In this document: one piece after another, positions 22,151 to 32,230 of the stretch
Position numbering within the stretch: the first letter of the stretch is position 1
Layout of the letters: the number at the start of each line of letters is the position of its first letter
Source of the DNA: Trichobilharzia regenti
Taxonomy: Eukaryota > Platyhelminthes > Trematoda > Strigeidida > Schistosomatidae
NCBI GenBank assembly: GCA_944472135.2
Contig: OX235270.1
Span: 48,174,352-48,238,351, forward strand
DNA: 64,000 nt
Direction of reading: 5' to 3'
Notes under the pieces: generated by a model
Told to the model about the DNA's origin: nothing
The model's database searches: none
The model's input: the letters and a program-made list of their open reading frames with translations, nothing else
Made by a program: the position numbers and the translations under genes

Positions 22151-22499
22151 GGTCTTGGTAATTCATCTTTAGAAAGTAACTATTTATATGGCAAATAAAG
22201 AAAATTTGGCTGAATGTGTGAGTGTGTTGAACAAACTTTAATGGTGAAAAATTGTCAGGGAAAGAGTTATAATGTGGATTATCGTGTTTAATATTAATAC
22301 CACTCTACTGTTCAACATATCAAATATTCATCAGATCGTCTTTGGTTTTTACTCACTTACAGAAAAATTACCTATAACCTACCTGTTTTCCAACCATAAT
22401 TAGTTTCTTTTAATTGAATTTCTGATTTTCCCGTCGATTGATTGGACCGAAGTGCTTGGTCTCAGGTTGACATGTCGGCTTCTTGTGAAGTTGCTTCGA

Positions 22500-22640
22500 C
22501 GATGTCTGGGCATTTAATTAGAATTTAATCTGTGGATGGTGACTAGCAGTAGAATGCAGGATGCGCATTTCGTGCTACTTGGGACTCGTCAGCTGGATGT
22601 ACCTGCATTTCTCAGTGAGTGATGATATTCCCTCCGATTA
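22500..22640 (-). mobile_element. Sm-alpha-type SINE 3' part with well-preserved hammerhead
   Basis: On the minus strand the hammerhead reads: stem I ATCCAG (22593-22598), core CTGACGA (22586-22592), stem II GTCCCAAGTAGCAC, GAAA (22568-22571), TGCGCATC with cleavage expected after the C, and stem I' CTGCAT (22554-22559). One stem I pair is mismatched and stem II is weakened (GTCC against GCAC), but all core positions are canonical. The tail CTGCTAGTCACCATCC matches the copy at 7230. Its own tRNA-like head is missing or replaced by the head-to-head copy at 22655. Confidence 0.8.
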
Positions 22641-22654
22641 AATTAATTTGCCCC

Positions 22655-22765
22655 GTTGCACAGGAGGTGGCTCTCGTCGCCTCAGTGGTCTAGTGGACAA
22701 CGCTTTGGCGTTTGAAACTATGGGCACTGGGTTTGAGCCTCGGTGGGAACGTCTTCAACTGACAG
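22655..22765 (+). mobile_element. tRNA-like SINE head, opposite orientation
   Basis: A box TGGTCTAGTGG at 22686-22696 and B box GGTTTGAGCCT at about 22731-22741, with the flanking GAGGTGGCTCTC block shared with 7066-7078. The ribozyme part that should follow is absent. The two SINE pieces at 22500-22765 stand head-to-head. Confidence 0.7.
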
Positions 22766-22769
22766 TCCA

Positions 22770-24535
22770 TTTACGGACAATCAGCTTAACTGATAATTAC
22801 AGAAATATATCAATCATTTCAGAAATTTTTAAGGGTAAAAACAAATTTGAAGCAGTGTACTCTTAAGACTGTGTAGCATCTACTCTTCACACTTATAAAA
22901 CATCTCGTGGACACTTTAAAAGTTTTTCACGTGTAGGTCATGAAGCTGGTTAACCTTGTAAACTGATACCACTCACTAAACCCCTGAAGTGTAATCTAGA
23001 TATCTTTCACTGAAATTCTCACTACAAATTGATAAGTAACTACTGGTTTTAGTGTCACGTTTGAAATAGACACTGTGTGCAATTGCATTGATGTTAAGCC
23101 CGAACTTGGTGAGTTTCTTGGGGTTACAAAGACTAAGCAATTTTTGATGTGACAATCTCTCTTTTGCATCGGAATCCTTAGGAAATAGACTAAACCATAG
23201 AAATAGAATGATGCTGGTCTTATAAATGAATGATAAATAAATATTGACAATCTATTAACAGTGGGAAACCTCAAATGAAATTATATTAACGTAAGTAAAT
23301 TACGAATTATACGCCATGTAGTGTAATCATTTAAGTTTCATTACCTGCCAACATTTTTTTCAGGAAAAGAAGTATACAATTAGTATATGATTGACGAATA
23401 CATTCATTAAACTAACTTTATGTACTGAATTCATTTAACAAGCAGAACACATTTTGTGTTTTTGAAATAATTGTAATAAGAGGACAAGGCTTATTTGTTT
23501 GCTACATTTTCAAGAACTTATAAACAGTACCTGTAAGGCTGGTTTTCTGGAGCCTTTAAAAGCAATAAGCACTCAAAGGATTGAGAGGATGTTGTGTTGT
23601 AAAAAAGAAATTTTATGACTCAAACTTTGACTGTTCATACAGTGGTGTTGTACATCAGCATTTGAATTCGTTTGTAAATTTTTGGAAATCAATAAAAAAT
23701 GTCACTTCACTAACACTGACTATAGCTGGAAGTCACGTTGATATAATCTAACGATTCAGACGCAATGCTATCAGAAAAGATACTGTTTTGTTGACAAATT
23801 TACAATAGGAAACTTTCGAATCATGTTGTGATTTTCTACTCATTCCATTTTTACTCAAGCTGACAATTTATCTTACTGAGCTTAAATGCATTTTACCTAA
23901 ATTACCCCCGCGTTTAGAACTTTATACCACATTTACTGGACAACGGAAACTGATACTTTAATTTGACAAAATTACAAAATTAAGAAGTAGTTGTTATGTA
24001 GAGATTTATATAATAAGAAGGCCGACGAAATAAATAAGCTGGGTGATTTAAAGTACGTAAAGGAAGTGACCGCAATTCAACAACTGAAATCACCATTTTT
24101 AAGACAGATGTGTTAAAGAATGTAGACTTATTATCCGAGTAATAAGATAAAGTTCACTATAATTATAACGACTGGAAACATTTTATTCAGTATCAAAGTT
24201 CAAATATGTATTTTCACAGACTGAGCAGTTTTTCAGTAAGTACTCCGTAGATGATGATCTAACTGGTTGATTGATTCTATCCACTTTTTAAAGACTGAAT
24301 GGGTGGTGGACTCCCATTATCCTTCATAAAAGCAAGATGATGTGATGTATGACGCTTTTTGAAGGCTAACGGTGGGTATACCACACAAAACTTACTGCTC
24401 AGCAATGATACTTTTCGCAGTTATTTTTAGAGTGTCTTTGGGAATATTACTCAATTTTGTTGCAAAGTTAGAAAAAAATTTAAAGTTTAAGGAACGCATT
24501 CTAATAGATATTTAGACTTTAATTCGTCTCATACG
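22770..24535. other. Non-coding stretch
   Basis: AT-rich, no recognised repeat. A 92-codon minus frame at 22996-23274 has no visible domain. Confidence 0.4.
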
Positions 24536-24539
24536 TTAA

Positions 24540-25285
24540 CTCTTAAGGCAGGCTTAGTGAAATGTCTAACAAACCGAGCCATAGCACTAAGTGGCACAAA
24601 AAAAGACTTAAATGACGAAATAAAACAGATAGAAGACGTGTTGGTGTTAAATAACTATCCTTTAAAGTTCATTAGGAAGATCAGTAAAGACCAAATACAA
24701 AATAAAAATAATTGTGGAACTAGTAATGATAACATAAATAAGAGAGAATATAAGTGATCCACTGTTATACCATATAAGAAACAGACATCTGATACCCTAC
24801 GTAGGATTCTTAATAAAGCAGGAATCAGGGTGGCTTTCAAACCTACAAACTTACTCAGGGACAAGCTCTGTAGGTTAAAGGACCCTGTTGACCCAATTAG
24901 ACAAAATAATATAATTTACAAAATACCCTGCAATGACTGTGAGCTAAGTCAACTACATAAATCAAACTAGTATGTCGGGAGTAGTCAGATTATCAGAACA
25001 TAGGAATTTAGCTAAGGGAAGAATGGTTGACCCTGAAAAGTTAAGTAATTTAGACAAAAGCTCAGCTATTGCACTTCACACAATAACAAACAACCACACA
25101 ATAGGGTGGGATAGGGTCAAAATTCTAAAAAGTAATATAGGTAGGTGGAAAGAGAGATTGATTACGAAATCCTTGTTCATCGAGTCTACAACCAACACAT
25201 GCAACAGAATTGACACAATGCAAATACCAGAAATATGGAAGACATTATTACCACCGGTCAAATCAGAAGAGGATAATAAATAATC
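24540..25285 (+). pseudogene. Penelope-like element relic (RT end and GIY-YIG)
   Basis: Translation gives KAGLVKCLTNRAIALSG and IEDVLVLNNYPLKFIRK (the region after the RT fingers and palm), a stop at 24758, then LLRDKLCRLKDPVDP, IIYKIPCNDC and YVG (GIY-YIG start, itself broken by a stop). After a frameshift comes an open segment at 24980-25283 with RLSEHRNLAKGRM, LDKSSAIALHTITNNHTI and WKERLITKSLFIES, a typical PLE nuclease C-terminus. It belongs to a different PLE family from those at 16 kb and 43 kb. Its downstream region at 25500-25670 ends in F-type terminal sequence. Confidence 0.8.
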
Positions 25286-25489
25286 ATAAAATTCTATCTC
25301 AATTCAAACACATCACAACATTCTAACAAATAGCTTATTATGACTATAAAAACACTCGTCGTATATTGATCAATAACACTCGTATTATTATTTCTGAATG
25401 TACATTATCTCATACTGATTTTTAATCCAATATCTAATCGATTCCACGCATGTCTATAAACGAAGAAAAACAGTTGTGTGAGTAACTTG

Positions 25490-25680
25490 ATATGATTATG
25501 AGCAATAGTTTGTGCTCGAAACTTCATCAGTGTGGAATGAAGCCGTAACCAAAAATAAAATAAAAAATAAAAAAAATAAATCAGTTCATATTACTGTATA
25601 ACACTGTGTGATTTATCAAAATAAAACATTATGCATAATGGAGTTATACTCTACCACAGTGCCCAAGTTTTATACTTATA
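25490..25680. repeat. F-type terminal sequence downstream of PLE relic
   Basis: Contains GATATGATTATGAGCAATAG, TTTGTGCTCGAAACTTCATC and, at the end, ATAATGGAGTTATACTCTAC followed by CACAG. The same blocks in the same order make up element F inside composite E, read on the minus strand at 11425-11280. This links F to a Penelope-type parent. Confidence 0.65.
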
Positions 25681-25739
25681 TCAATTTAAGCAAAGGTGTA
25701 ACCCAAGAATGGACTTTGAGGAGAGTTGATCTTTAAGAG

Positions 25740-26312
25740 ACTTCTTTAGTTTTAATAAGTAGTAGAACCAACACAGGAAATTTAGAAACACAAGTATATA
25801 GAAAATCAACGTACACAGATCAAATATTCAACTATACTAGCAATAATCCATTTACTCACAAAAGAAACTGTGTGCAGACATTGTTTAAAAGAGTTCAAAC
25901 ACACTGTAGCATTCCAGAGTTGAAAAGAATGGAAGAAAAATACCTAGAAACGGTCTTCATAAAGAATGGTTGTCCACAAAATTTCATCAAAAAGTGTTTA
26001 AAATCGAATCAAAGCACCAACAAGGAACTATCATCAAGGACCACAAGAAAATTCATCCTACCATACATGAGAAATATTTCTGGAATAACAGCTAGAATAC
26101 TGAAACCGTTTGATATAGATATAGGACACAAGCCAGTGAAATCACTTAATTCGAATTTATGCAAAGCTAAAGATCCAACAGAAAAGGAGATAAAATTAAT
26201 ACCATTTGCAAAATAAATTATATGAACTGTGACAGGCAATAAATCGGCCAAAGTGGGCGTCTCTTTAGAATCAGAACCCAAGATCACAAATCAGCCGTGA
26301 AAAGAAATGAAA
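25740..26312 (+). pseudogene. Second Penelope-like relic, upstream half
   Basis: Opens with GNLETQVYRKSTYTDQIFNY and THKRNCVQTLFKRV (distal RT region), continues through MEEKYLETVFIKNGCPQNFI, and after a stop at 26216 gives MNCDRQ-stop-IGQSGR and DHKSAVKRNET. The last part is a GIY-YIG motif whose first tyrosine has become a stop. The longest open part is 25872-26216. The coding trace is interrupted by the LTR-like insert and resumes at 26745. Confidence 0.75.
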
Positions 26313-26313
26313 C

Positions 26314-26740
26314 TGATATGTAGTCACATGATGTGTGTTTTGTTTTTGACAGTCTAATATATTCTGCTATGTGTATATTGATCGATATTCCATTATAACT
26401 CACAATATGCTTATCTGTCCATTAACTAAATAAACAATGTATGACCTTTTTGTCACATGACATTACAACCAATCAGAATCCAATCATGGTAAAATGTCTA
26501 TTTTATTGGTTCCTGTATCTTAGTCATTTTCATATAAACTTTTGTATTGTACGCTTTTATACACACTTGTTCACACATTTCGTACACTATGTACCCTTTC
26601 ACTCACACACTCACAGTCAATTTCCCTTGGAAAATACACATAACGTCGTGAACGTGGAGGTCTTCTGATTCCCCCCCCTTTTCGCGTCAGGACAATTAAC
26701 TTCTCAGCAGTAACATATGAGTATATTGGCGACGAGTACA
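26314..26740 (+). mobile_element. LTR-like repeat inserted in a PLE relic
   Basis: Starts TGATATGTAGTCACATGATG and ends GGCGACGAGTACA, about 427 bp. It matches in outline the repeats at 40422-40920 and 35439-35858: the same start, the internal GATCGATATTCCATTATAA against GATCGACACTCCATTATAA, and GGTCTTCTGATT plus GCGTCAGGAC near the end. It splits one PLE coding trace into two halves, which shows it is a mobile insertion. TG...CA ends and a TGGCGAC motif suggest a solo LTR of a Gypsy-type element. I could not fix the target duplication. Confidence 0.6.
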
Positions 26741-26744
26741 CAGC

Positions 26745-26950
26745 AGATATATATTCTTTAGTATCAATGGCTATAGACATATATTGACATTAGTTTGATT
26801 GGGATAATTTCGAAATCTTAGACAGAGGAAACACCAAAAGTGCCAGAGAATTCCTAGAAGCCTGGTACTCAAACGGATATGCAATTAACACACGAGTTAA
26901 TATAGACCAAATATACCAACTAATATTAGAAGGTTTGAGACAATCGGCAG
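26745..26950 (+). pseudogene. Second Penelope-like relic, downstream half
   Basis: In one frame with two stops: DIYSLVSMAIDIY, FDWDNFEILDRGNTKSAREF and LEAWYSNGYAINTRVNID. This is the conserved PLE C-terminal region after the GIY-YIG motif (typically H-F-DW..-IL.R...-REF.EAW). It continues the relic at 25740-26312 across the LTR-like insert. Confidence 0.75.
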
Positions 26951-27115
26951 GAAGCCTTGGACCTAGGTTTTGTGCTAGTTGACACTCATCAGCAAGGCAA
27001 ATCTGAAACCTCGAAGGAACTCATGTTCCCTCTGAGATTCGAACCCTCGTCACCCAACGCTACAGTCAGAGACGTTACCACTGAGCTATTCGGGCTCGCA
27101 ATCGACCTCCTGTAC
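26945..27115 (-). mobile_element. SINE-D copy 2 with near-complete hammerhead
   Basis: The tRNA-like head on the minus strand is unusually good: A box TAGCTCAGTGG and B box GGTTCGAATC within 27020-27100. Downstream the hammerhead reads stem I GCCTTG (26993-26998), core CTGATGA (26986-26992), stem II GTGTCAACTAGCAC, AAAAC in place of GAAAC, then CTAGGTC and stem I' CAAGGC (26954-26959, perfect pairing). The single core change, G12 to A, removes the residue thought to act as general base, so cleavage should be lost. Confidence 0.75.
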
Positions 27116-27218
27116 TCCAGTAACAAGAGAAGACAAGGGCTGGCAACAGATCGTTTTATTACGGAAATCAACACGTATTTATATATATTTCACATACATT
27201 ATTATAGCTTATTCAAGT

Positions 27219-27294
27219 AGACAAACGCAGTCATCTGATTGGTTGTTTCCCAGAAGTTAAGCAGACAAACGCAGGCTTCTGATTGGTTGTTTCG
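27219..27294. repeat. 44 bp tandem duplication
   Basis: AGACAAACGCAG followed by TCTGATTGGTTGTTTC occurs at 27219 and again at 27263, with two or three differences. Confidence 0.75.
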
Positions 27295-27472
27295 GGTAAC
27301 CATCGAAAAGTGGAGCCATCTCTCTGCGAATCATATTTGCCCACGTTAAGATTGCTGTGATTGGCTGTTGAATCAGCCTTGCTCATATTTTCTCACGGCC
27401 AATATTAGTGACCTAGACATTGACATAGATTAATGTCTACCAATTGGCTAGCAACCTGCTCTCACCACACTC

Positions 27473-27557
27473 CCAGGTTTTCCAATGGTTCTCTAACTAA
27501 TGTCAGCTCATGATGAAATCCTGTAACCAATCAAATCCCTACAAACCAACACTTGAA
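27473..27557 (+). repeat. Right half of G / Sm-alpha tail
   Basis: CCCAGGTTTTCCAATGGTTC, then GTCAGCTCATGATGAAATCC and the family 3' end TCCCTACAAACCAACACTTG. No left arm is present, so this is a half copy. It directly precedes SINE-A. Confidence 0.7.
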
Positions 27558-27567
27558 AAATATATTT

Positions 27568-27815
27568 GTGCATAGGTGTCACAGTAGTAGAATGCTCGCC
27601 AACCATGACGCACGTGGTTCGGGGTTCAATCCTCGGCCCATGCACTCTTTTACCTCGATAAGCCAGTGATAAGACTGGTAAAGAGAGAAGTTTGGGCATA
27701 CGGCTAGCAACCCCATCGAGTAAAAATAAACAACACTGCCACTGAAACTTCAAGCCTCTAGCTTGAAGCCCTATATTCAACTGGGAAAGTAAAGCAATAA
27801 AAATTTTAAAAATGC
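27568..27815 (+). mobile_element. SINE-A copy 1 (tRNA-like head, RTE 5' and 3' ends)
   Basis: The head contains TGTCACAGTAG (A box) and GGTTCAATCCT (B box, ~27623). The body contains GGTAAAGAGAGAAGTTTGGG and GGCTAGCAACC, matching the RTE 5' leader at 10095-10135 (AGTAAAGAGAAAGGGTTTGG, ACTAGCGACC). The end TTGAAGCCCTATATTCAACT and AGCAATAAA matches the RTE 3' terminus at 30435-30475. Downstream is an A-rich tail. A second copy is at 34163-34410. Confidence 0.78.
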
Positions 27816-27819
27816 GTAT

Positions 27820-29490
27820 TTTTGGATTCTAAAACAATGCAGTGGATTTCTAGCTATGGTAAACATTATGTTGAATGTGATCATGGTCAGCTTCGTAAGG
27901 AAAGACAATTATTTCATATATGGAGAATTCCAGAAGCTCATTTGATTCAAAATTACTGATGGGTGTAGTTTTTAGAAAGACAGAAAAAACTTTTCAGGTA
28001 AATCGTCCAGCTTAAATAGTATGACAATATAATTTACCCTGGGCTGGTTTTAGCGGTAGTATTTAAGGGAATGGAGTAAAAATAAGACCAGGTCTCCTAA
28101 GAGTGGCTTTACTGAATATCCTCGCTAGTTGTAGTGTTGTGGTCCGTTGCTATTGCAGTTTAAAGGCAAGTTATGTTTTTGTGTGCTTTTTAAATGAAAT
28201 TTTGAATTAGAGATTTATTTCTGGAGTGGATATTATTGGTGGTATCACATTCTTGAACTGCGGTACATTTGCTTGTTGCTTGGTACTGGTATCTGAGCAA
28301 TGTAATGGATTAAAGTTAAAAATTTACTGTTGAACTTTCATCAGATCATGCTGGTATACTTTGATCCATTTACTGAATCGCTCCAATACCTATCTGATAA
28401 AAGTTAAGCTACTTAATATAGGGTATGTTATTTAATCGCCCGTTCCCTAACAACCAGGTAGAACATTGAGTACTTTCCAGGAGTAAAAAGAGTCAGATAG
28501 ATGGCCTTGAATATGTTGTGGCATATAGTTCCTGCCTCATTTGCAGAGAGAAAGAAACATATAAGGCTACGAAATGGACGTTGAAATGAATTTGACCTAT
28601 GTATCATAAAAAACAAAATAAAAATAAGTTAATGAAATCATTTTTATTTTTAAAGCGTATACAGTTTATCATTCTTAAAATTAAATCTTCAGAAATTATT
28701 AATTCTGATGAATAGTTATTCCAGAGTTGGTTAAGAGTCATTGAATGGTTGTATTAGCTGACACAAAATTTTATTTTATCGCGTTAATAAGGAAAGCCAG
28801 TTTTCTAAACACATTTTTAGATTTACAAAATATAAGTTTGAAAGTGGAGAGATAATACATGTGTACCGAGTAAACCGACGTATTCATAGCTGCTTGTTAT
28901 CAGCAAGTGAAAGTTTGTATTTTGGGAGTATGTATGCAGACGGAAAACGGTTTTTAATGCAGCTTGACGACCAAAGGACCCTTCAGTGTGATATCATTTA
29001 CTGTAAAAAAAAGTACCATTCTAATTGATATAAAGATTTCCACTCTTTTTTCTACGTGGATTGGATCACTAACAGTATTTCCTGTTTGGAATTTGTTCAT
29101 CAAATAGCAGTCCTTGATCTCAGATGTTCCCTATGAACATAGTTGTTTAAATACATAGAATTATTATAATTTGGAAACAAAAATATCACCTTAAGCTAGA
29201 CAGTTCCTCCATTAAGACGTGCTATCAAGATAAATTAGTTGTGAAAGTGCTTATTCGATTAACCGTGGGAGATTGTACTGCACAAATTAATCATTGGATA
29301 TGATATTTTCAAAGTATAAACCCCTAGGCTCTCATAGTCGTAACACCTTAAAAATATTAAAGCATAAACTAACCAACCCTTTAGTGCGTTCAGTTTCTTG
29401 TGAAATCAGAGACGAACGTCCCAGTTCCTTCTGAAATATTAGTATGGACTACAGTGTCACTAGATGGAAAAGTGTAAATTATGTATATTA
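27820..29490. other. Non-coding stretch
   Basis: AT-rich with no recognised repeat or coding signal on either strand. Confidence 0.4.
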
Positions 29491-29494
29491 TTAC

Positions 29495-29955
29495 TAATTC
29501 ATTGGGTTCCGAGTGAAACACACGGCTTCAACAACACGCAGTGCAAATCTCCGACCCGTATAGAAGCAGTGACTGATTTCACATTTGTGTTGAAAATCCG
29601 AGTCTTGTTCTCTATGCCGGCTGAGTACAGAAGATTTCGACACTGGATTTAGGTTGATGAAGGCGTATCTTGCCTTTTCGATTCTGAATTTGACATCTTC
29701 CTCCTTTTTGCCTGTAGTTGAAACGATGCTTCCTAGATAAGTTCAGGAAGTAAACTTTATCAGATCTCTCCCGCTGATGGTGATTAGTGCAGGTTGTTGT
29801 TTTTGTTGTTGTTGCGGTTCGTTGGCTAACTTCATCATCTCCGTCTCCTCTAAGTTCATCCACAGTCCTGTCTTCAGCGAACGCTTCTTCAGCCAGTTTG
29901 TTGGTCTTCGCTTGCAGGTTTTCGAGTTTGTGACATTTGAAATTTGACACATGTC
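29495..29955 (-). pseudogene. RTE LINE fragment (post-RT region and 3' end)
   Basis: On the minus strand, 29952 down to 29743 gives MCQISNVTNSKTCKRRPTNW in one frame and a parallel frame with LENLQAKTNKLAEEAF, the segment just after the RT aspartate box. Next comes ISGRDL (family: TI.GR.L) and RIFNTNVKSV, then the 3' terminus with TTGAAGC at about 29520-29500. Frameshifted and internally shortened. It meets the plus-strand fragment at 29937 head-to-head. Confidence 0.7.
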
Positions 29956-29959
29956 ATCT

Positions 29960-30480
29960 GGGAAATCCAGATCTTCCAGAGTCTTCTTATGAGTCCAAGA
30001 TATACAAACGTCAAATCAGTCAGCTCTTCTATACGGATGAGAAACTTGGCGGGCGGGTCACAAAGAATATTTCCAAAAGCCTGTTGCAGACCAGACCTTT
30101 ATCAACAACTGTCTTCGCTGGATCTATACTGAAGATCAGATGGCCGGGCCGGAAAGAATCACCAACAAGAAACTATGGGAACAAACAAAACAAAAACAAA
30201 CCAATCGCCCAACAAATATGCAGGAGAAAATGGAGATGGATTGGACACTCGCTGAGTGGTGACATCGCGCGTCAGACCATTGGTCGAGTGGAACCCGAAA
30301 GGGAAGCGGTGAGTGGGACATCAGTGCAAGGATGACATGTAGGAGATCGTGTGAAGAGGAGTTGAACGAGTATGGACTAGCATGGATGCAGGTTAAAAGT
30401 ACAGCAGAAGACAGAAGCAAGTGGAGACGTGCAGTTGAAGCCCTATGTTCCACTAGGAACCCAAGGGAACAATAATAATA
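29960..30480 (+). pseudogene. RTE LINE fragment (C-terminus)
   Basis: The open frame 29937-30335 contains QISQLFYTDEKLGG, VTKNISKSLLQTRP, GSILKIRWPGRK and CRRKWRWIGHS. A frameshift at about 30260 then leads to TCRRSCEEELNEYG-like and WRRAVEALCSTRN, the stop and the (AAT)n tail at 30468-30480. It is very similar to the C-terminal part of the 1-2.7 kb element, including the run NYGNKQNKNKPIAQQICRR, so the two are closely related copies. Confidence 0.78.
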
Positions 30481-30984
30481 TGGCTCTCGAATGAGATAAC
30501 AGGTATGATATACATTCGTTGTGGTAACGAATATTTCCAACCTAAGCTTTTGCAGCGCACGTTTCATTGAATAATGTTTTAGACGGACATATGGAGAATG
30601 GCATTGTTTAAAGACATATTTCCGGCCAGATTGATTAGAAAACGTGATAAAAGATACACGTTTAGTTAAGAAGTATAGATGACAGTTTTGTTGCAACAGA
30701 ACTACCCAAGGTTTTCATGTCTGTTCATCAGCAGTGTACACCCTAAGAAATAGTAATTATAATTAAACGCAGATTAATCCTTAGGTACTTGCAAAGATGA
30801 CATGATTTCCGTTTAACAGGAGACTCACAAATTACGTTACTATAACTTCCGAACAAAGGGTTCAAGCTTAAACAAAGCAAAGCCAAAAATAATATATGTT
30901 TCAATATTATAGAAAAGGAGTTGGATAACAAAGTCAAGCGGCATATAAAATGATCGAGGACCGTTAAATTGCATGACTATGTGG

Positions 30985-32230
30985 CCGGTTCATTTGTCCT
31001 TCCCAAAACCCTTCTTCACATCTTTATCCAGTGCTGTGTAAGTTAAACTCAGCGTCTTCTTCTCTTGTCCGTCTTTGCATTGAATCATTTTCTCTTTCAC
31101 CATTCTCCTCTCCTCTATTAGCTTCCAAGTGTCCGTTGAGAGCCATTCCTTGTCCTGTCTCTTCTTTCTTCCTAAAACTGTTGAACACGTTTCGTTGAAA
31201 ATCGCCTTCAGAGAGTTCCAATGTTCTTCCACGCATGATTCTTCAGTGATGTCACGTAGTGTTTCCTGCTTTGCTCTGACAGTTGCAGTGAAAGTATCCT
31301 TTGTGGTTGTGTCCTTTAGTTTTTGAGTATTGAACTTGCATTGTAGCCTATCCCCAGCTATCCTCGAGGCTTTTAGCTCCACCTTGAAAGTCCCTTGTAC
31401 TAGATATTGGTCTGACCCGCATCTGCTTCTCTCCTCGACCTTGTGTCTAGTAGGCTCCGTCTCCACTTTCTTGAGATTGAAATGAAGTCTATCTGATTTT
31501 TGGTGTTTCCATCTGGTGAAATCCATGTCGCCTTGTGTTGTATATCCTTGTGTTTGAACACACTGCCACCAATCACCAAATCATTGAAGGCTCAGAAGTC
31601 TGAGAAGAGTTCACCATTGTCGTTCACTTCACCGAGGGCCTCACGACCCATGGTGAGTTCTCTTCCTGTGTTGTCTCCTCGCAGCTTCGCATTCATATCA
31701 CCCATCAGGATTCTGATATCGCCATTTGGGACGTTGTCCATTACTGTTTGTAGTTGTCTGTAGAACGCCTCTCTCTTCTCATGTTCTGAGACGTTTGTGG
31801 GCGCATAGCATTGGATGATTGTAACCTTGCTTCCTTTTGAGTTGAACCTGGCTGTCATTATCCTGGAGGAGACTGGTTCCCACTGCATGAGAGCTTTGGC
31901 TGCTGTTGTTGACATCATGATGGCCACTCCCTCGGTGTGCTCGTGGTTGTCCTCTGGGTGACCAGAATAGAATCCTGTCTCTCCAGTTTGTAGTTGGCAC
32001 CTTCCACATCCGTTCCATTTGTTCTCGCAGATTCCCAACACTTCTTTTGTATATCTCCTCATTTCTGCTGCTACCTGGGCAGCCTTTCCAGTTTCTTACA
32101 TTGTACGAACACTCCACGTCTCCATCCTTATTTTTGCTTTCATCAAAAGAAGGCAAATCGGCTGACTGGCTTCCTGAAGGCTTTCACCAGCCTGCGTCAT
32201 TTCACTTCCCCGATTCACATATTTTATATA
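30985..32230 (-). pseudogene. RTE LINE endonuclease region, broken
   Basis: Minus-strand exonuclease-endonuclease-phosphatase domain of the RTE LINE. Motifs in order: GICENKWNGCG (near the catalytic Glu), HTEGVAIMM, IIQCYAPTNV, MGDMNAKLRGDN (metal/catalytic Asp-Asn), then a Cys-to-stop change at 31590, HKDIQHKATWISPDGNTKNQ, and after a frameshift near 31430 GSDQYLVQGTFKVELK, the linker ahead of RT. Open parts are 32062-31592 and 31526-30990. The 5' leader starts near 32225. It lacks the RT domain, which complements the 1-2.7 kb copy lacking the endonuclease. Confidence 0.82.

Noticed and set aside
27020..27100. Possible tRNA gene on the minus strand with excellent A and B boxes
   Set aside because: No 7 bp acceptor stem or clear anticodon arm, and it leads straight into a hammerhead and a repeat tail shared with 12045-12230; it is a SINE head.
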